From Mesotaenium endlicherianum (taxonomy: Eukaryota > Streptophyta > Zygnematophyceae > Zygnematales > Mesotaeniaceae), in NCBI GenBank assembly GCA_009602735.1, contig WELA01010671.1, positions 88,061-152,060 of the forward strand: a stretch of 64,000 nucleotides of DNA, in the 5' to 3' direction. Positions 51,942 through 64,000 of this stretch are shown one piece after another. The notes below the pieces were generated by a model. It was not told the origin of the DNA, made no database searches, and saw only the letters and a list, made by a program, of their open reading frames with translations. Position numbers and translations under genes: made by a program. Positions within the stretch are counted from its first letter, which is position 1, and each line of letters opens with the position of its first letter.

Positions 51942-53573
51942 CTAATCTATAATATCAACTCTATGCATATCCATAGATTGGTCATGTCTCATATTTCCAG
52001 CATTTGTGATGGTCGAGATCTGGTTACTCGCGTCCACAGATTGTATAGCACTATGCAAAGTCAAACTAAAATCCCCCGCCATGTCTAAGTGGTATAAGAC
52101 AGGTACCATGAGCATGCTGGCGATGAACATAGGAATAGGACCAAATAGCCAGAGAAGGAGAGGGAAGGCAAAATAATAGCCTCTAGTCCCAATGGTATAG
52201 AAATTGCTACCGTGCGCCAAGACCTTAGCCACATAATCGGGTGTCAGACCTGGAGCATTTGGCCCGATTGGTATGGTGATTAAGAAATTGACATGGTTTG
52301 TGTACCTTATTGCCTGCAGTCAAATAAAGGCATGTAATCAGCTTATTTAAACTAACAACAGCCACCACCACCCAAAACAGATATGAAACAGGAGGAATCC
52401 TCAACATTAAAGGCAAAATACAAAGTCATTCAAGCCTACGGTACAATTGAGCTATGGTGTTCTTGCGCGTGCCAACAAGTCAGTTCCTCTTTATTCTTCC
52501 TATACACCAGAGAAAAGAAGGCATGCGACCGAAAGTTGATGCTTTCTGCGTCTGATCCAACTAAAGCACATGACAAAACTCAAGCGTAGCGTTCAAATTA
52601 TGCGTGAGCATCATAATTCTTATGCATGATTCTACGCCTGTTTCACAGGCAAGAGGTCAGGAAAATAGTTGTACCTGAACGTGGCAAAGGAATGCAAATA
52701 GGAAGCAGATGAGGATTGAAAAGAATTTAGCAGTAGTCCAAGCTGCTTCTGTTGCTCCCAGGACGAGACTGTTCAAAGATTTCTTAAATGTCGCAGCAGA
52801 TGTAGAGCTCACAAAAGCTCCGATTGCTGAGGACAAAAGGATTGCTGTTGTTGCCAACAGACTAGATGCCATGATACTATTACGCAGGGTTTGTACTGCC
52901 AGTATGTTCTTCTTGTCTACATCCTGCCACAAGCTAAGCAGCCAGTCATTGCAAGCGAGTCCAAGATCAAGAATATACAAGCTTGAAGCCCGTTTCTGCA
53001 TAATTTGTCTGCCAGGCTATTCCTTTCGACCTCTACCAGCCACAAACAAAGCAACCGGTCATCAAAGCGAGTCGGTAGTAGCTTTCACAAGCTGTAAGTC
53101 AAGAACCTGCCTTGTGCCACCACTAACATTATTCCAAACAACTTAACAAGCCCTGACTCCTGCATGAGTAAGACGTATACAACATCATATACTACTCCCA
53201 TATCACATTGCTGTAAAAATTATTGAGGGAGCACTTGTTGAGGTTAAGTTGGCCCTTGATGTAGAACGGCTTGGTACAAGACAACAGATAGCCGTTTAAG
53301 CACAAACTTAAAGCTTATAAGATGGAAGCATTTCGTACAACTTCAGTAGAGTGAGGAACTATTGTCCAGGCTAATCTAACAAGGTTGAAAGTGAAGATTA
53401 CTTACTCTCATGATGCTATTCACCCAAGCCTTCCTATTTAGATGATTGACGCCGATGACTGTTGTCAATGGACGCGTCCTCACACGATGGAACAGCCAAA
53501 TATGATAGCCAATCATAGCTGTTGCTCCAAGTGGGACCATAGCAACATCTATAATCCAGCGATCCCAACCCAT
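51942..53573 (-). CDS. DUF599 family membrane protein
   Basis: Three exons on the minus strand: 53573-53406, 52923-52675 and 52313-51942, all joined in phase 0, for 262 residues. The N-terminus (MGWDRWIIDVAMVPLGATAM) and the motifs YHIWLFHRV, TVIGVNHLNRKAWV, NILAVQTLRNSIMASSLLATT, YTNHVNFLITIP and GTRGYYFAFPLLLWLFGP are typical of the plant DUF599 family, whose biochemical role is unknown. Four to five hydrophobic segments are visible: residues 8-26, a pair around 70-95, one near 120-138, and another at about 180-215. It shares a 930-bp divergent upstream region with RsmE. Splice sites are GT-AG with good consensus. Exon 3 could be longer or alternatively spliced. Confidence 0.88.
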
Positions 53574-54503
53574 GTGTCCGCTTCTTGAAGATACAAGAGA
53601 TTAATATACACAAGTAAAAAGTGTGTTGAAGGACTTCAAATAACCACCCAGAAGGGCATCTCACCGCTTAAATTGACATCTTTAGTGGTAACATAGTGTA
53701 ATTAACATACGAAGGGAATGGAACTTGCTACACCGGCATACCTACATAGTCTACACTCACTTCACTAACCTATTTTGTTTGTCAAAAGTCAGTTATGTAA
53801 CCTCATAAACGTGAAATCACGGCAGCATAGCTAGCATCATACAGGTAAAACTTAAGTGCTCCTGCAATATGTACACGCGTGGGCTTGCAAGCGTGGGCTT
53901 CCTAAAGAATGCGACTTCACTGAGACCAACTCATGCTCGACTGGAGTCAACTGTCACGCAACTTGATATCTCTTCAAGTCACTTCAAGTCGCTTCAAGTG
54001 CACACACATGAAGCAGCGAGAGATAGCGCTTCTATCCGCTTTCCACATTGGTTCGTGTGGGCCTGCGTGGAGCTGACTGGCCTAGTGCACATAAAGGGGC
54101 GGAAGTAGCATAAAGTTACAGAAAGTTGCTGAGTTACGCAAAGAGTTATCCGGGAACAGGGAAGACTGGAAACTTAGGAAAATGAGAAAGCAGAGTAGGG
54201 TAATGAGACGAAGCCACAGCCTAGCGCCCAATATTGGATATTATCATTTAACATGCAGAATAGCTTGATGGACCTGGCGAATCTAGTCTTTTGTGAAGGC
54301 TGAAGTACCTCATAGCTCTTTGTGTATGCAGTGTAAGCTATGGCAAGTTCTTCCATTTTATTGGTCCCCTGGTATCGCTCATTCGTTTAATAAGAGGTAC
54401 TTCTGGTAGAGATGATTCAGCAGCGTAAGTCGGATTTGACTACATCTATCTGCTTCTAGGCGCCTGCGATTAGTCAGAAGATCCTCTAGAAACAAGATCC
54501 TCT
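53574..54503. promoter_or_regulatory. Divergent promoter region, DUF599 and RsmE
   Basis: 930 bp lie between the two start codons. It contains three exact 10-bp tandem units at 53971-54000 (TCTTCAAGTC, ACTTCAAGTC, GCTTCAAGTG) and a repeated GCGTGGGCTT near 53878. These could be binding sites, but no TATA box is obvious. The role is inferred from position. Confidence 0.5.
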
Positions 54504-57500
54504 ATGGCACTTTTTTCGCCTGTAAGCTCCCCGGCCTTTTCTGGAGGAACAATTATATTACGTGCCCCATCTGTAAGCTATAAGAGGAGTCTTTTCTATA
54601 GCAACCCATTCAATACTTTCGCAGATGTAAGCAACTTTTTTTGGAGCAGTAAAAACTGGGCTGCAGGGCGACAACGTAGGAGGTCTTTCTCCATTTCTGC
54701 TCGTAACAGAATTCTGTTTGAGCAACATGAGGTGAGTCCCTTCATATCGTCGCCAAATAGATTAATAAGCTGCAACAATTTTAGGACCTGCTTGGATGGT
54801 GAGGTTCCTCCTGATGGCGGTCTTCTACGATTTGCTTTCCTTGTCACCATTCGGTTCACTCTAAACTTATATGTGCCAGGTCAAACGAAGCCACTCCCAT
54901 CTAGCCCCTTAACTCTCCCTCGTACCTCATCACTACGTGTTTCTCATTTTGCCAACATTGCCATGCGTGCCAGATCACCGATGATGGAAGGATTCAACTA
55001 ACAGCAGGGGACTCTCGAGCACAGCACATGAGGACAGTGTTGAAGTCAGGACTTGGTGATAGTGTGAGAATTGGTGTCATCAATGGCAGATCGGGTGCTG
55101 CTATTGTAAGCTTCCTGTAAAGCCTTCAAATAGCAATATGTTAATTTGACTAGCCTAAAATTTGCCAGGATTGTTGTCCCAGTAGCCTCTTGTTCGGCGT
55201 GCAAGATATCGACTATGCACATGGGCCCCATGAATATTGTGAAGATCAGTAGTACCTTTCTAAGTTTCAGAAATTCACCTTGGGTATTGAGGCAGCCGTC
55301 GCACGAATTTTCTGGTGAACAGACCCACGGGATATCAGAGGTGTAAAATCTAACTTTGGACCATTGTACGCTGTACTTTGTGCCTTTTGATCTGCTTCAT
55401 TCTGTAGCCTCATACTGGCCACTTGCAATCAAGCAAGCTGACTGTCATTCAGCCGTGGCAGGAAGCATTACTCCCCCGCTTATATCTCGTACCTGTGGTG
55501 ACTGGAAAAGCCCTCCTGATTCTGGGACGAGTTCATGCTGCAGGTAGAAGCAGTGGAGGAGGATGCATGGTCAAATAGTCATTTGGAGCATTTAGCCTTT
55601 CAGTTGCACTGTGGTGAGTGGGATGAAGCTCCACCAGCTCGGGGATTGAGCCTGATCCTAGCCATGCCGCGACCAAAAAACATGAAACGCCTCTGGTAGG
55701 CTGTCCCTGTGTAACATCATCTTTGCTGTCCCACATCTAGGCTGCCTTCCAGTCAATCCTTATGAGGGAAGTTTCAGCTCAGGTTTTGGGACATTTTTGA
55801 TAGTGCATCAGTGAGGATGCATGCATTGTACTTTCCCTGCCCTTCTCACCTTTCCCTGGCTGCCACTGTCTTCATGGTTTTCATTCTGGTGATGTTTCGA
55901 GTCCGTTGGACAGGGGAGACTCAGGCACTTCTTGCATGCTCATGTTGGATCCATCTTCACAACGTCTCGTACGAGTACCTAGTTTTTGTTGAAATGCTCA
56001 TTTGTTCTGCTGCCACTAAGGTGCATGCAGCAAAGCTTGAGGCCTCTGCTTTGTTGCTACGCCTAGAATGCTCACGTTTACAAATACACTGTGCTTGCCT
56101 GGCTAATCCTGCTCGTCGAGTGTGCATGCAGGTCGATACTTGGCCAGCTGGGCTTGAGCTCCATAATGGTGACCAATGCGGCTCGTGTGGAGAAGGTCTA
56201 TTTCAGCAGCAAGGCTGTAGAGGCGCCCACTGTTCGCTCTGAGCTTCTGCTGGGCCTTGAGCAGGTGGGGTGGGGCGTGCCTGCCTGCCTTTCACGTTCC
56301 CCCTTGGTTTTCCTCCTATTTGGATTAATCTTTTTGGCCTCCAAGGACTTCATAAGTTGCAGACTTATTCCCTTGATTTTTTGTAGCCTCCCTGCCGGCA
56401 ACACAATTGTTCTCTATGTGCTCAAACGTGCATCCTGTATGCTCCAGACAGGAGATTGGTGTAGTAGGCGTGGGTCTTGTCAATTTTGCTCGACTGCGTT
56501 TGAAATGACGTACAGAGGTGGGGATGGGAGGGGGGGGGTGTGTGTCAGGCTGGGGAAACGCTGCTGCCCCAGGTGTCATTTCATCTTCAGCTCGTGCCTC
56601 TTCTGAAAGCTCTCTGTCGGGGACAGGTGTGTTCCAGTGCTGACTCATGTGGTGGCCCTCCACTGGTCCAGGAATGACTTCGTGTGATTTGAGCAGCTCT
56701 GTACTCAGTCTTGGTCGGTGTGCTTGGTCGTCGTCACTGGACACACTAACTTCTTGCACATACTTTTGTATGCCAGTACTAGATTATATTCACTGCGAGC
56801 CAATATGTGAGAGGACCTTGATAACTTTGACCCTTTGGCATGATGGTGAGGGCCATCATGTTAGCCACTGTATGCTCCAATTAGCACGGCATACAGCACA
56901 TCTTCCAAAAAGCTACCCAGGTAAAGCCTTCGCTATTGTGCCAACTGCGTGTGCTCTTTGAATCTAGATCGAGCAGACGACAGGCAAGGAGCCAAATAGA
57001 GTGGAGCCTATGAAGCCGGGCACAATCCTTCTGATGGCACATCCAGGCGCATCTAAAACCCTCCAAGATATACTCTCGACTGTTGTCAACCTTCAGCAGG
57101 GAAGCACATTTGAAACTGTTGACGAAGCAGTCGGGGAGGTATGATGGATATAGTTGAGCAAACGAGCACCTCATCATATGCCTACAGTTTGTTTGCTAGT
57201 GCTTCTGCCACTTCATTGTCATGTCATGGAACTACGTCTCCGTCTGCCATTCTTATGACTCCTATATCTGTGGGGTACTAAGAATAGAAGGGTTGGTACA
57301 GATTAGGGTTTGGAACAGAGTTGTGTCTTGAGCCCTAAGAAGTTGATGGTGTTCGCGCATGTGCAGAACAGAAGTCCTGTGTCAAAGAGCACAAAGTCAT
57401 TGGACGAGGACTTTGCTGCCCCTGGCAAGGACGTGGTGCTGGCAGTGGGTCCAGAAGGGGGTTGGACTGAACACGAGCTTTCTCTCCTGGCAGAATTTGG

Positions 57501-57960
57501 TTTTCAGCACTTTAGCATTGGGTCAAAACCTTTGCGCACTGATGTACGTATGCGCACGGGCTATGTGCCAAGGCGATGCTATGCATCCTTCCCCATATTT
57601 GCTCCATCTATGTTTGGCTCGCTGAGGCCTTGAAAGCTTTTCTTGGTTATTGGTCCTGTACTTACCAGGTCTTCATCTGTGCGTACATGGTTTAAAATAG
57701 CTGCATCTGTTCTCAGACAAAGTTACACATGCACACAGCCATCTACACCACCCTCCCATCCAAACCTGAATCATGCATGCGCACCCACACACATGCATGA
57801 AGCACGTGTAGAGACACACAGCCACGTTCACACAATGAACACACGAACAACCTTAAGTCCGAGGCTCTTACACACCCACCCCCTTACTCTTGCGCTTGCT
57901 TGGCAGGTGGCGGTTATCGCACTCATAAGCTGTATCAAGCAGCTTATACATGACTGGTGA
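54504..57960 (+). CDS. 16S rRNA m3U1498 methyltransferase, RsmE family, organelle type
   Basis: Eight exons: 54504-54731, 54974-55105, 55544-55695, 56132-56264, 56549-56626, 56968-57138, 57367-57543 and 57907-57960, for 374 residues. The frame is continuous across every GT-AG junction. The first ~65 residues are Ser, Arg and Phe rich with few acids, like a chloroplast or mitochondrial transit peptide. Next come the RsmE N-terminal PUA-like part (NRILFEQHE, DSRAQHMRTVLKSGLGDSV), LSLILAMPRPKNMKRLW, the SPOUT part (LGLSSIMVTNAARVEKVYF, ELLLGLEQAGETLLPQV) and the SAM-binding knot (VVLAVGPEGGWTEHELSLL, SKPLRTDVAVIALI). The enzyme methylates N3 of a uridine in small-subunit rRNA. The family is usually about 240-300 residues without a transit peptide. 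The exon at 56968 has the least certain start. Confidence 0.88.
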
Positions 57961-58287
57961 GCACCTTTTGAAGGACATGGATATATATGAGCCCATGCCT
58001 AGAGATTCCCATCTGGTAAGTAGTCGCCAACAAGTGCTGCAATACATAAGGGTATCAAAGAAGTTGAAGGAACCTGCTTTATTTTGTTGGAGCAAATGTC
58101 ATTTGCATAATATTATCAGCCGTGGATGTGCAGTGTGGTATGTGCAATACCAATTGCCTAAAAGTTACTCCTATACAATGAGGGCCTCACATATGTGAGA
58201 TAACTTCCTCAAGTGCTAGCAAAAGCATGATCATTCTTGCCTGTGCTCTTGACTGGTGTGCAATTCTTTTTATCACTAAATATTAAT
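57961..58287. other. Convergent intergenic region, RsmE and APT
   Basis: Only 327 bp separate the two stop codons, so the 3' UTRs may overlap as antisense transcripts. No further coding exon is supported. Confidence 0.5.
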
Positions 58288-60472
58288 CTAGTGACCTTCA
58301 TACTCAACAATAATAAAAAGTGGTTTTCCGCCCAATTTCTCCCGTCCCTGCATTTTTGGCAATACGAGTTCATCGGTAAGGCATACGAGACTTGCAGACC
58401 GCTCTACAAGAGTGATGAAAAATAGTCAATCCTTGGAATTGGTCATTGATAGAAATATTCACGTTAAAATGAGTCCACAAACCAGAAGCTTGGCTGTATT
58501 TCACTTTCCCAAACTCAAGTAGAAGTGAGGGCAGTAAGCTTACATGGAGGTCCGGAAGCTCAATGACACAGGCGCACTCTCCCACTTGTGCACCAGCCCG
58601 CTCTGCATCTCACAGCTCATTGGTCAAGTTTCAAGTGCACTGTTAGTACTTAAAAAGAGGATACCTGCTTCAGAGTCAGAACTAAGACTCCCACGCGGGG
58701 CAAAGCATGAAGGTTCGAGTATATGTGCCCCTTCAACATGTCAAAGTCGTTTTACTGCCATCCGGCACCAATGTACTTCCTCGACGTGTCACCAGATGAA
58801 GTGGGGGGCCAATAACCCATTTTTTGCCCCCATTTGCTTTCTCAAGGGAAGGCAGCACACATTAATTTCCACTAACGGTGGGGCCCAAGAAGCTTACCTA
58901 TCAGACGAATACCAGCACCAAGGGTGCCTCCTGTGGCGACCAAGTCGTCCACTAAGAGAACCTTATCCTCAGGTCCCACAGCCCCCTTATGCATCTCTAT
59001 CTTGTCAGTCCCATATTCCAACGAATATTCTTCGGATATAGTTTCACCTGACCACATGGCGATGCCACCACAATCATAAGGCAGTACTACTACAAGACGC
59101 CCCATCCTTTCTCACATAGCACGCAGATGTATAATTCATCAGCAACAAGTAGAATTGGTGAAGCAAGCGGTAAGCTTTTCATGATGAAGAAAGCATAGTA
59201 CTAAATGAGAACAAGAGAAACAATACTTCCCCTGACAAGCTGCATCGTCATCAATTTGCTACTTTGAGGTAATGATGGACAAGGGGGTCATACTCTATGG
59301 TCTCCAAGCTGAAGTTGGAAGCCAGCAAAGGACCAATGCAACGGGCTTCTGTTGTAAAATCATTGCATAAGTTTGGCTTGTGCTTGGTACACACTTCATA
59401 TCAAGCATTTCACCCAACAAGTAAAAATGGGGAACAAAACTCTCCAGGAGGAAACGGTGCACAGCACATACTAAGCTAACCTTTCTAGCCTCCGTCCTGG
59501 TAAACAGCATGCATGTAAAAGATCTGCCAATGTATATGAGATATATTTACCTGGAAGCTTCTTCGGTTTTCTCAAGCACACAAACTTCACCCCTAGGCGC
59601 AAAGCAATCGGTGGTCCAAAAATGAAACCACGAGCTTCAATACCTGCATTGTGTAGGTTCAGCAAACTGGTCAAACAGCTGATCATAGTATATTGTGCAA
59701 GCCAAGCAAGAAGGACCTTCAGAACATGGGCAGGTTGATCTAAGTGGTGGGGATTGAAGTCTCAAAAGTGGGCGTGGTGAAAGAACTACGCTAGTCTTGG
59801 TTCCACGTCTCAATGCTGTTCGCTGTGATAGAAGAATGCATGGGACTCTGCCAAGGCCAAAAACAGCTATTCTTTATGGCAAAGTGATACGGTAGAAGGC
59901 AACGCATCCGTGGGCATACACGGTAACGGCAGATACTACTCGACCATCTTGAAAGCCCCGCTTACCTGCTACTGCAGTGAAGCCAGCATCTCTGTATCTC
60001 TCCACAAAGATGTCAATGGTGTCTTGGAAAGCTGAAGGTTCAAGTAGAAGGGTCGTGATATCGTGGAATAATATTCCTGGTCAAGAAGCAGCACAGGTTG
60101 TGATTTCGGTTGTAAGTGCAACTTTCATGGTCCATAGGACTCGACATCCATAGCAGCCGGCCAACAATGACCCAACAAGCCAAGCGACCTAAGAGACATC
60201 TGTAACAAACATTAAGTTCGACCACGAACAATTACAGAAAGTGCTCCAGAGATACTATCAACTAATACGTCAGGCCTACCAGCTGGACTGAGGGCTGAAA
60301 GCAGACAACCTATGCTGCTAAGGCTCCTGATACGAACATGTGGGCTACTGCGTGCGACAGACAAAGTAGCAGCGAATCGCTGTTGCTCACCCTCTTTTGG
60401 CCAGTCAGGAATGTGACGAACAGCATCAGAGATCTTCTTCACGCGCGGATCCCCACTTTTAACAGCCGACAT
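58288..60472 (-). CDS. APT: Adenine phosphoribosyltransferase
   Basis: Six exons on the minus strand: 60472-60391, 60076-59966, 59643-59551, 59047-58898, 58602-58544 and 58347-58288, for 184 residues, the usual plant APT length. It converts adenine and PRPP to AMP in purine (and cytokinin base) salvage, probably in the cytosol since no transit peptide is seen. Diagnostic parts: [70 protein letters not shown], then the PRPP-binding loop [30 protein letters not shown], and the C-terminus [15 protein letters not shown]. All catalytic motifs are present. All introns are GT-AG. It converges with RsmE. Confidence 0.94.
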
Positions 60473-63068
60473 CTTTGCGAAGATGGTAATGTAATCTCTA
60501 GTTCCTTAAGTTGATCTACTGTCACCTGTGTGCACTTAGGAGCTGTATTACTCCTAAATTTGAAGAGCTAGGACTCTTCAATTGAGTTGAGCTAGTACAA
60601 GCGCCTGAGATTTCATAAGCGCAACTGACGATGCAGTGAGATAGTAGCGCAGCTTGATGACGTTACTACCGCCTCGACGCAATTCGGGCCCTCCGCTGGG
60701 ATACAGAGTCATTAGGAAGGTCTCACGCCTCCAGACGTCGATGTTGACGGCTGTTTATGCGTATTTTTTTTTGCCCAGATGGCGACAGAAGCTGGAAAAC
60801 GAGCTCATATGTTAAATTAACGACTTCCAAGTGCAAAGCATTTCGAAGGCCTCAAAACTCCGGCCTATGTGGACGTTTGTACGTTGACCCTGGCTTTGAC
60901 TCCTTGACAGTACTTCAAGTGAATTAAAGCAACTTAAAATGCCTTGCATGCAGTGCCGCCACTTGCAGCCAGCAACCTTGAAGCAACTTGCATACTATAT
61001 GTACGTCACAGTTTGTTAAGTGGCCGGTACTCCCGTTACTTCCGGCCTTCTGTGTCTAGAAAAGTTTGTCCCTTCTTAATATGACAATTTGAACGAAGTA
61101 TATGATATCAACTTCCTCACCGAGTCCATTCCTTATGCGCCGCACATCTCCTATATTGCTATTGTCTGGCAGATTAGTGCCTTGAGAGTGTCTTGAAGAG
61201 TGTTTCGCAAAGGAGACGCTTGCATGCTTCTAGTCTCGCTAAATTGCTTTATGCTAGCAAACAATCAACAACTGACCTAAAGCGTTCTTTTTTTTGGATC
61301 GACAAACTGACACAAACCCCTTTCTTTCATTTTAGAGATGGTGTATGAATTACAGTAGGGTAGAAATCTGCAAAAAATAGCTTAATTCTTGACGATCTTT
61401 CCGGAGTATACAACTCGGCTTTGATCATGCCCTCCTTTGCGTCACACAAAAGGTTGTCTCTACCTGGAGCATAACCTTGCAGAATACTACTGCCCCTTGC
61501 ATGCTCTATGCATGTATTCTGCTACCACCAAAAGCTCTCTTTGATTCAAACAATCTATCAAGCAATAGCTGCGTACCAGTCGAGCTGTACCAAGTATCCC
61601 ACAAACGGCAGCCTGGGGCATCCACTTTAGATAAAACAGATGCTGACTCGTAAGTCTATCGTATTTGTTGATCCCAACACGTCGAGAAATGAGACATTGA
61701 CACTTTCCAGCGGGACTATGCTAGCATACATACTGAAATACATTTCAGAAATCAAAGGGATACATTTCTTCTGGGGATGGAGACGAGACTCAGAGACATT
61801 GCATGTAGACGTTAGGAAATAAACTCGCATTTTTGAGGCAATGTTAGGAAACATATTTGTTTTTTGAGTAAACCGAGGCACATGCTATGTACATCCTAAT
61901 TTCACATAAACACAAAAACAACCTGCCGTTTCCGCCGGACATAGTGAGGCATAGATGGAGTATCAACAGCATACAAGCTTGTATTGGCCCACGACTTTAT
62001 CAACTCAAACGCTACTCCTCCCCTGTTGAGTACTCAGCCTCGCTACACCCTCCCTCCACCTGCACTACACACTTCAGAAATGTGCTACTGAATAAAGGAC
62101 CAGCAGCGAGCACGAGCATGCTGCGCTCATTCGCTAGTCCCATGCTAGTCCCACTCTTGACCTCTCTAGAATTGTACCCACTCCATTTTCTGACAGTAGG
62201 TGTCAGCGCCAAAAGCTGGGGGCGGAACTGCACCTCGCAGCCCGCCCTTTAGGAGGGCTCCGATTTGCCCATGGCCGAAGGAGGGAGCTTGGGTTTAGAA
62301 GCAGCTGGAAGCTGGGGCGCTGCACACACACCCAAGCAGGCAAGAGCTTTCCAAGCACAAGTCATTCACCACTAGACTGCTGCGAGTCTGAGCATGGGGT
62401 GATAACTCTTTTGGGAAAAGGGCGCAGAATTGTGACTCTTTCTCAGTTGCGGCAATCAACCAATGTGTTCATCGATTGGCTGAAGTTAGCCCTAGGAGCT
62501 GCGGAAAAAACCAATAAAACGCGCATCTTTGCAGCATGACTTGCAAGTTTGGCAAAAAAAATCGATGAAAGGCAAATTCTTGCGACACTTAGCCACGAGT
62601 CTGAGCCGCCAGATTGCACAGGGTACACTACTGAATACTTATTCCCGAGCCCCGGGACTTACAAGACAGCCCTCCCTTCCACCTTCCCATTGCAACGGGT
62701 GCACGCAAGGCAAAGGTCAGCAAGGCGCACATCACCTACCTGGCCTTGTGATTGCGACCTGAAGAAGCCTCTGCTAAAAATCACAACCCTGGCAAGCATA
62801 CCCCAGCACCTTTCCCCTCTAGAGCGACACTGGGCACGCAACAAAGCCTCCGGCATCCACATCACGCCTCCAGGCACGTGGAGCTACCAGACCAGCACAG
62901 AGGGCGCGCACGTCAAGCAGCAATGAGTGTTACGCGTCGAGGCCAGCCCAGGCAGCACACCTGGGAAGGAAAATCCGTTCTCCGCCGGAGGCCCGTCCTT
63001 ACGTGCTGCCGCCCCCTCCAGGCGCTGAGAAATCCCGTCCGAGTATTTGGCTTGCCTGCCGTATTCCC

Positions 63069-63120
63069 AGGAGGAGGCGGAGGCGGCGGAGGAGGAGGAG
63101 GAGGAGGAGGAGGAGGAGGA
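63069..63120. repeat. GGA trinucleotide microsatellite
   Basis: About 52 bp of (GGA)n with a few GGC units. It is responsible for apparent poly-Gly, poly-Arg and poly-Pro frames here, which are not genes. Confidence 0.95.
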
Positions 63121-63454
63121 GCCACTCAGAACGGCGTACAGGCAGAGGCGCTAGCAGCTCACTGTATGGACCAGATTCTGGTCTTGCACGTGTGCAGGGC
63201 TAGCAGGAGGAAATTAAAGCAGAGAATGGCAATCGCGGGAGGAAACAGCCTGGAGGGCTGTCGGAAGCGAGAGAGACAAATGCGAGGAAGTCAGAGACGT
63301 GCATCTTACATCCAGCCAGCAACAGGGGGGGGCTTCAAGGCTGGCTCCTCCCAGAGGGCCCAGGTCTCAAAGGCCCCCTACTGAACCCCACCCTAAGCTG
63401 ACAGTAGGGGCAAAGCAGGACTGCGGACGACTGCACCAGTGCTGACAAAGCGCA

Positions 63455-63456
<2 letters not shown>

Positions 63457-63492
<36 letters not shown>
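63457..63492. repeat. AG dinucleotide microsatellite
   Basis: A pure (AG)n run of about 36 bp lies a few bases beyond the stop codon of the minus-strand exon at 63499-63601. Confidence 0.95.
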
Positions 63493-63498
63493 GCCAGC

Positions 63499-63601
63499 TC
63501 ACTTCTTCTCGGTGAGCTTGATGCTGGGGCGGAAGTACTTGAGGTAGCCGTCCCACGGCACCTTCTTGATGCCTGCGCGCTGCGCTATCATATCGCGCAC
63601 C
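63499..63601 (-). CDS. Possible terminal coding exon, unrecognised protein
   Basis: On the minus strand a good acceptor (GGGGGGAGCAG, reading from 63612 to 63602) is followed by a frame encoding VRDMIAQRAGIKKVPWDGY and then LKYFRPSIKLTEKK before TGA (63501-63499). The basic, lysine-rich end and the contrast with flanking low-complexity DNA suggest the last exon of a gene whose other exons lie to the right. A possible preceding donor (CATG|GTGAGT, near 63785) is in a compatible phase but its exon is not convincing. I do not recognise the family. Confidence 0.4.
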
Positions 63602-63921
63602 CTGCTCCCCCCCGGGCACCCTAGGAGTTGCCCGTCAGTGTGCTCCCCAGACACTTGCGCTTGCCCTACCACTTCAAGCCGCCACCAACACGACGCTCCG
63701 CCCGCTTCATGGCTCATCATGCTGCTACCCAAGACACACAACTCGGTGCTTCATGCACGCGCAGGGCAGAAGAGCGCACTCACCATGCAAGAGGGGTGAA
63801 AGCCCACCAGACAGCAAGTCGAGGAGCATTCGGAAGCTTCAGGCCCTCGATTTGTACGAGCGCACATCAACTTACAAGAAGAGCGAGACACAAGCTGACA
63901 TGTATGTGGGAGTGTGTGTGG

Positions 63922-63923
<2 letters not shown>

Positions 63924-64000
<77 letters not shown>
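63924..64000. repeat. (TG)n-(GA)n compound microsatellite at window edge
   Basis: (TG)n at 63924-63952 switches directly to (GA)n, which runs to the window end. Such runs often stop contig extension. Confidence 0.95.

Larger units (their letters stand above)
60473..63498. other. Intergenic stretch upstream of APT, no gene recognised
   Basis: About 3 kb. The first part is the likely APT promoter on the minus strand (it contains ACTTCAAGTG at about 60914, as in the DUF599/RsmE promoter). Open frames at 61627-63384 look random or low-complexity. It includes the GGA and AG microsatellites listed separately. Confidence 0.4.

Noticed and set aside
54732-54973. Continuation of the RsmE first exon to 55001
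   Set aside because: The read-through peptide has no RsmE similarity, whereas splicing 54731 to 54974 joins RNRILFEQHE to ITDDGRIQLTAG as the family requires.
57944-58012. Candidate APT last exon on the minus strand overlapping the RsmE stop region
   Set aside because: The peptide fits the APT C-terminus poorly. The exon at 58347-58288 encodes [15 protein letters not shown] with a proper acceptor and phase.
62752-63384. Glycine-, arginine- and proline-rich frames on both strands
   Set aside because: They are translations of the GGA microsatellite and its flanks, open in several frames, without a domain.
1-64000. CRISPR arrays, tRNA or rRNA genes, bacterial-type operons
   Set aside because: None seen. 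Repeats here are LTRs and microsatellites, and the genes are intron-containing.

Overview
The window reads as nuclear DNA of a streptophyte, meaning a land plant or a charophyte-grade green alga. The host genes have plant-type products (mitochondrial CBSX3, a DUF599 membrane protein, an organelle-type RsmE, plant-type APT), short coding exons and GT-AG introns. The first 47 kb is nested Ty3/gypsy chromovirus retrotransposons with tRNA-iMet-type primer sites. There is a large N gap and three single-N contig joins, so this is a draft assembly of a repeat-rich genome. I cannot name the species; a Chara-like alga is only a guess.

1-25277 is a nest. The host is a family-A element (A0) whose two halves lie in opposite orientation: its 3' half at 592-694 plus 9874-11756 (+), its 5' half at 20552-25277 (-). 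Two family-B pieces lie inside the 3' half (695-4599 on minus, 4600-9873 on plus). A structurally complete family-A element, A1 (11757-20551), sits between the halves. Target-site logic implies that 592-11756 was inverted by exchange between opposed LTRs. 25278-29342 is old decayed sequence. A2 (29348-37381, TSD TTAAC) is a decayed family-A copy. 39076-47310 is a solo LTR of a related family (C, TSD GTGAG) split by A3 (39241-46203, TSD CTTTT).

Family A is the most interesting content. It encodes gag, then pol apparently through a -1 frameshift (heptamer TTTAAAA, 7-nt spacer, 10-bp stem holding the gag stop). Downstream of pol there is an extra gene, here called ORF3: a coiled coil, a conserved core of about 240 residues, and an acidic or RS-rich tail, with no membrane segment. 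In all four copies the ORF3 ATG directly follows a good 3' splice site with a TACTAAC-like branch point, so expression from a spliced RNA is likely. Two divergent ORF3 types ride on nearly identical gag-pol. The LTR U3 holds six dyad motifs about 25 bp apart.

47311-64000 is a gene island. It holds CBSX3 (49263-50871, +), DUF599 (51942-53573, -), RsmE (54504-57960, +) and APT (58288-60472, -), followed by a gene-poor stretch and one unidentified terminal exon (63499-63601, -). CBSX3/DUF599 and RsmE/APT are convergent pairs, and DUF599/RsmE share a divergent promoter region of 930 bp. Exon structures were derived by eye from splice sites, frame continuity and family knowledge.
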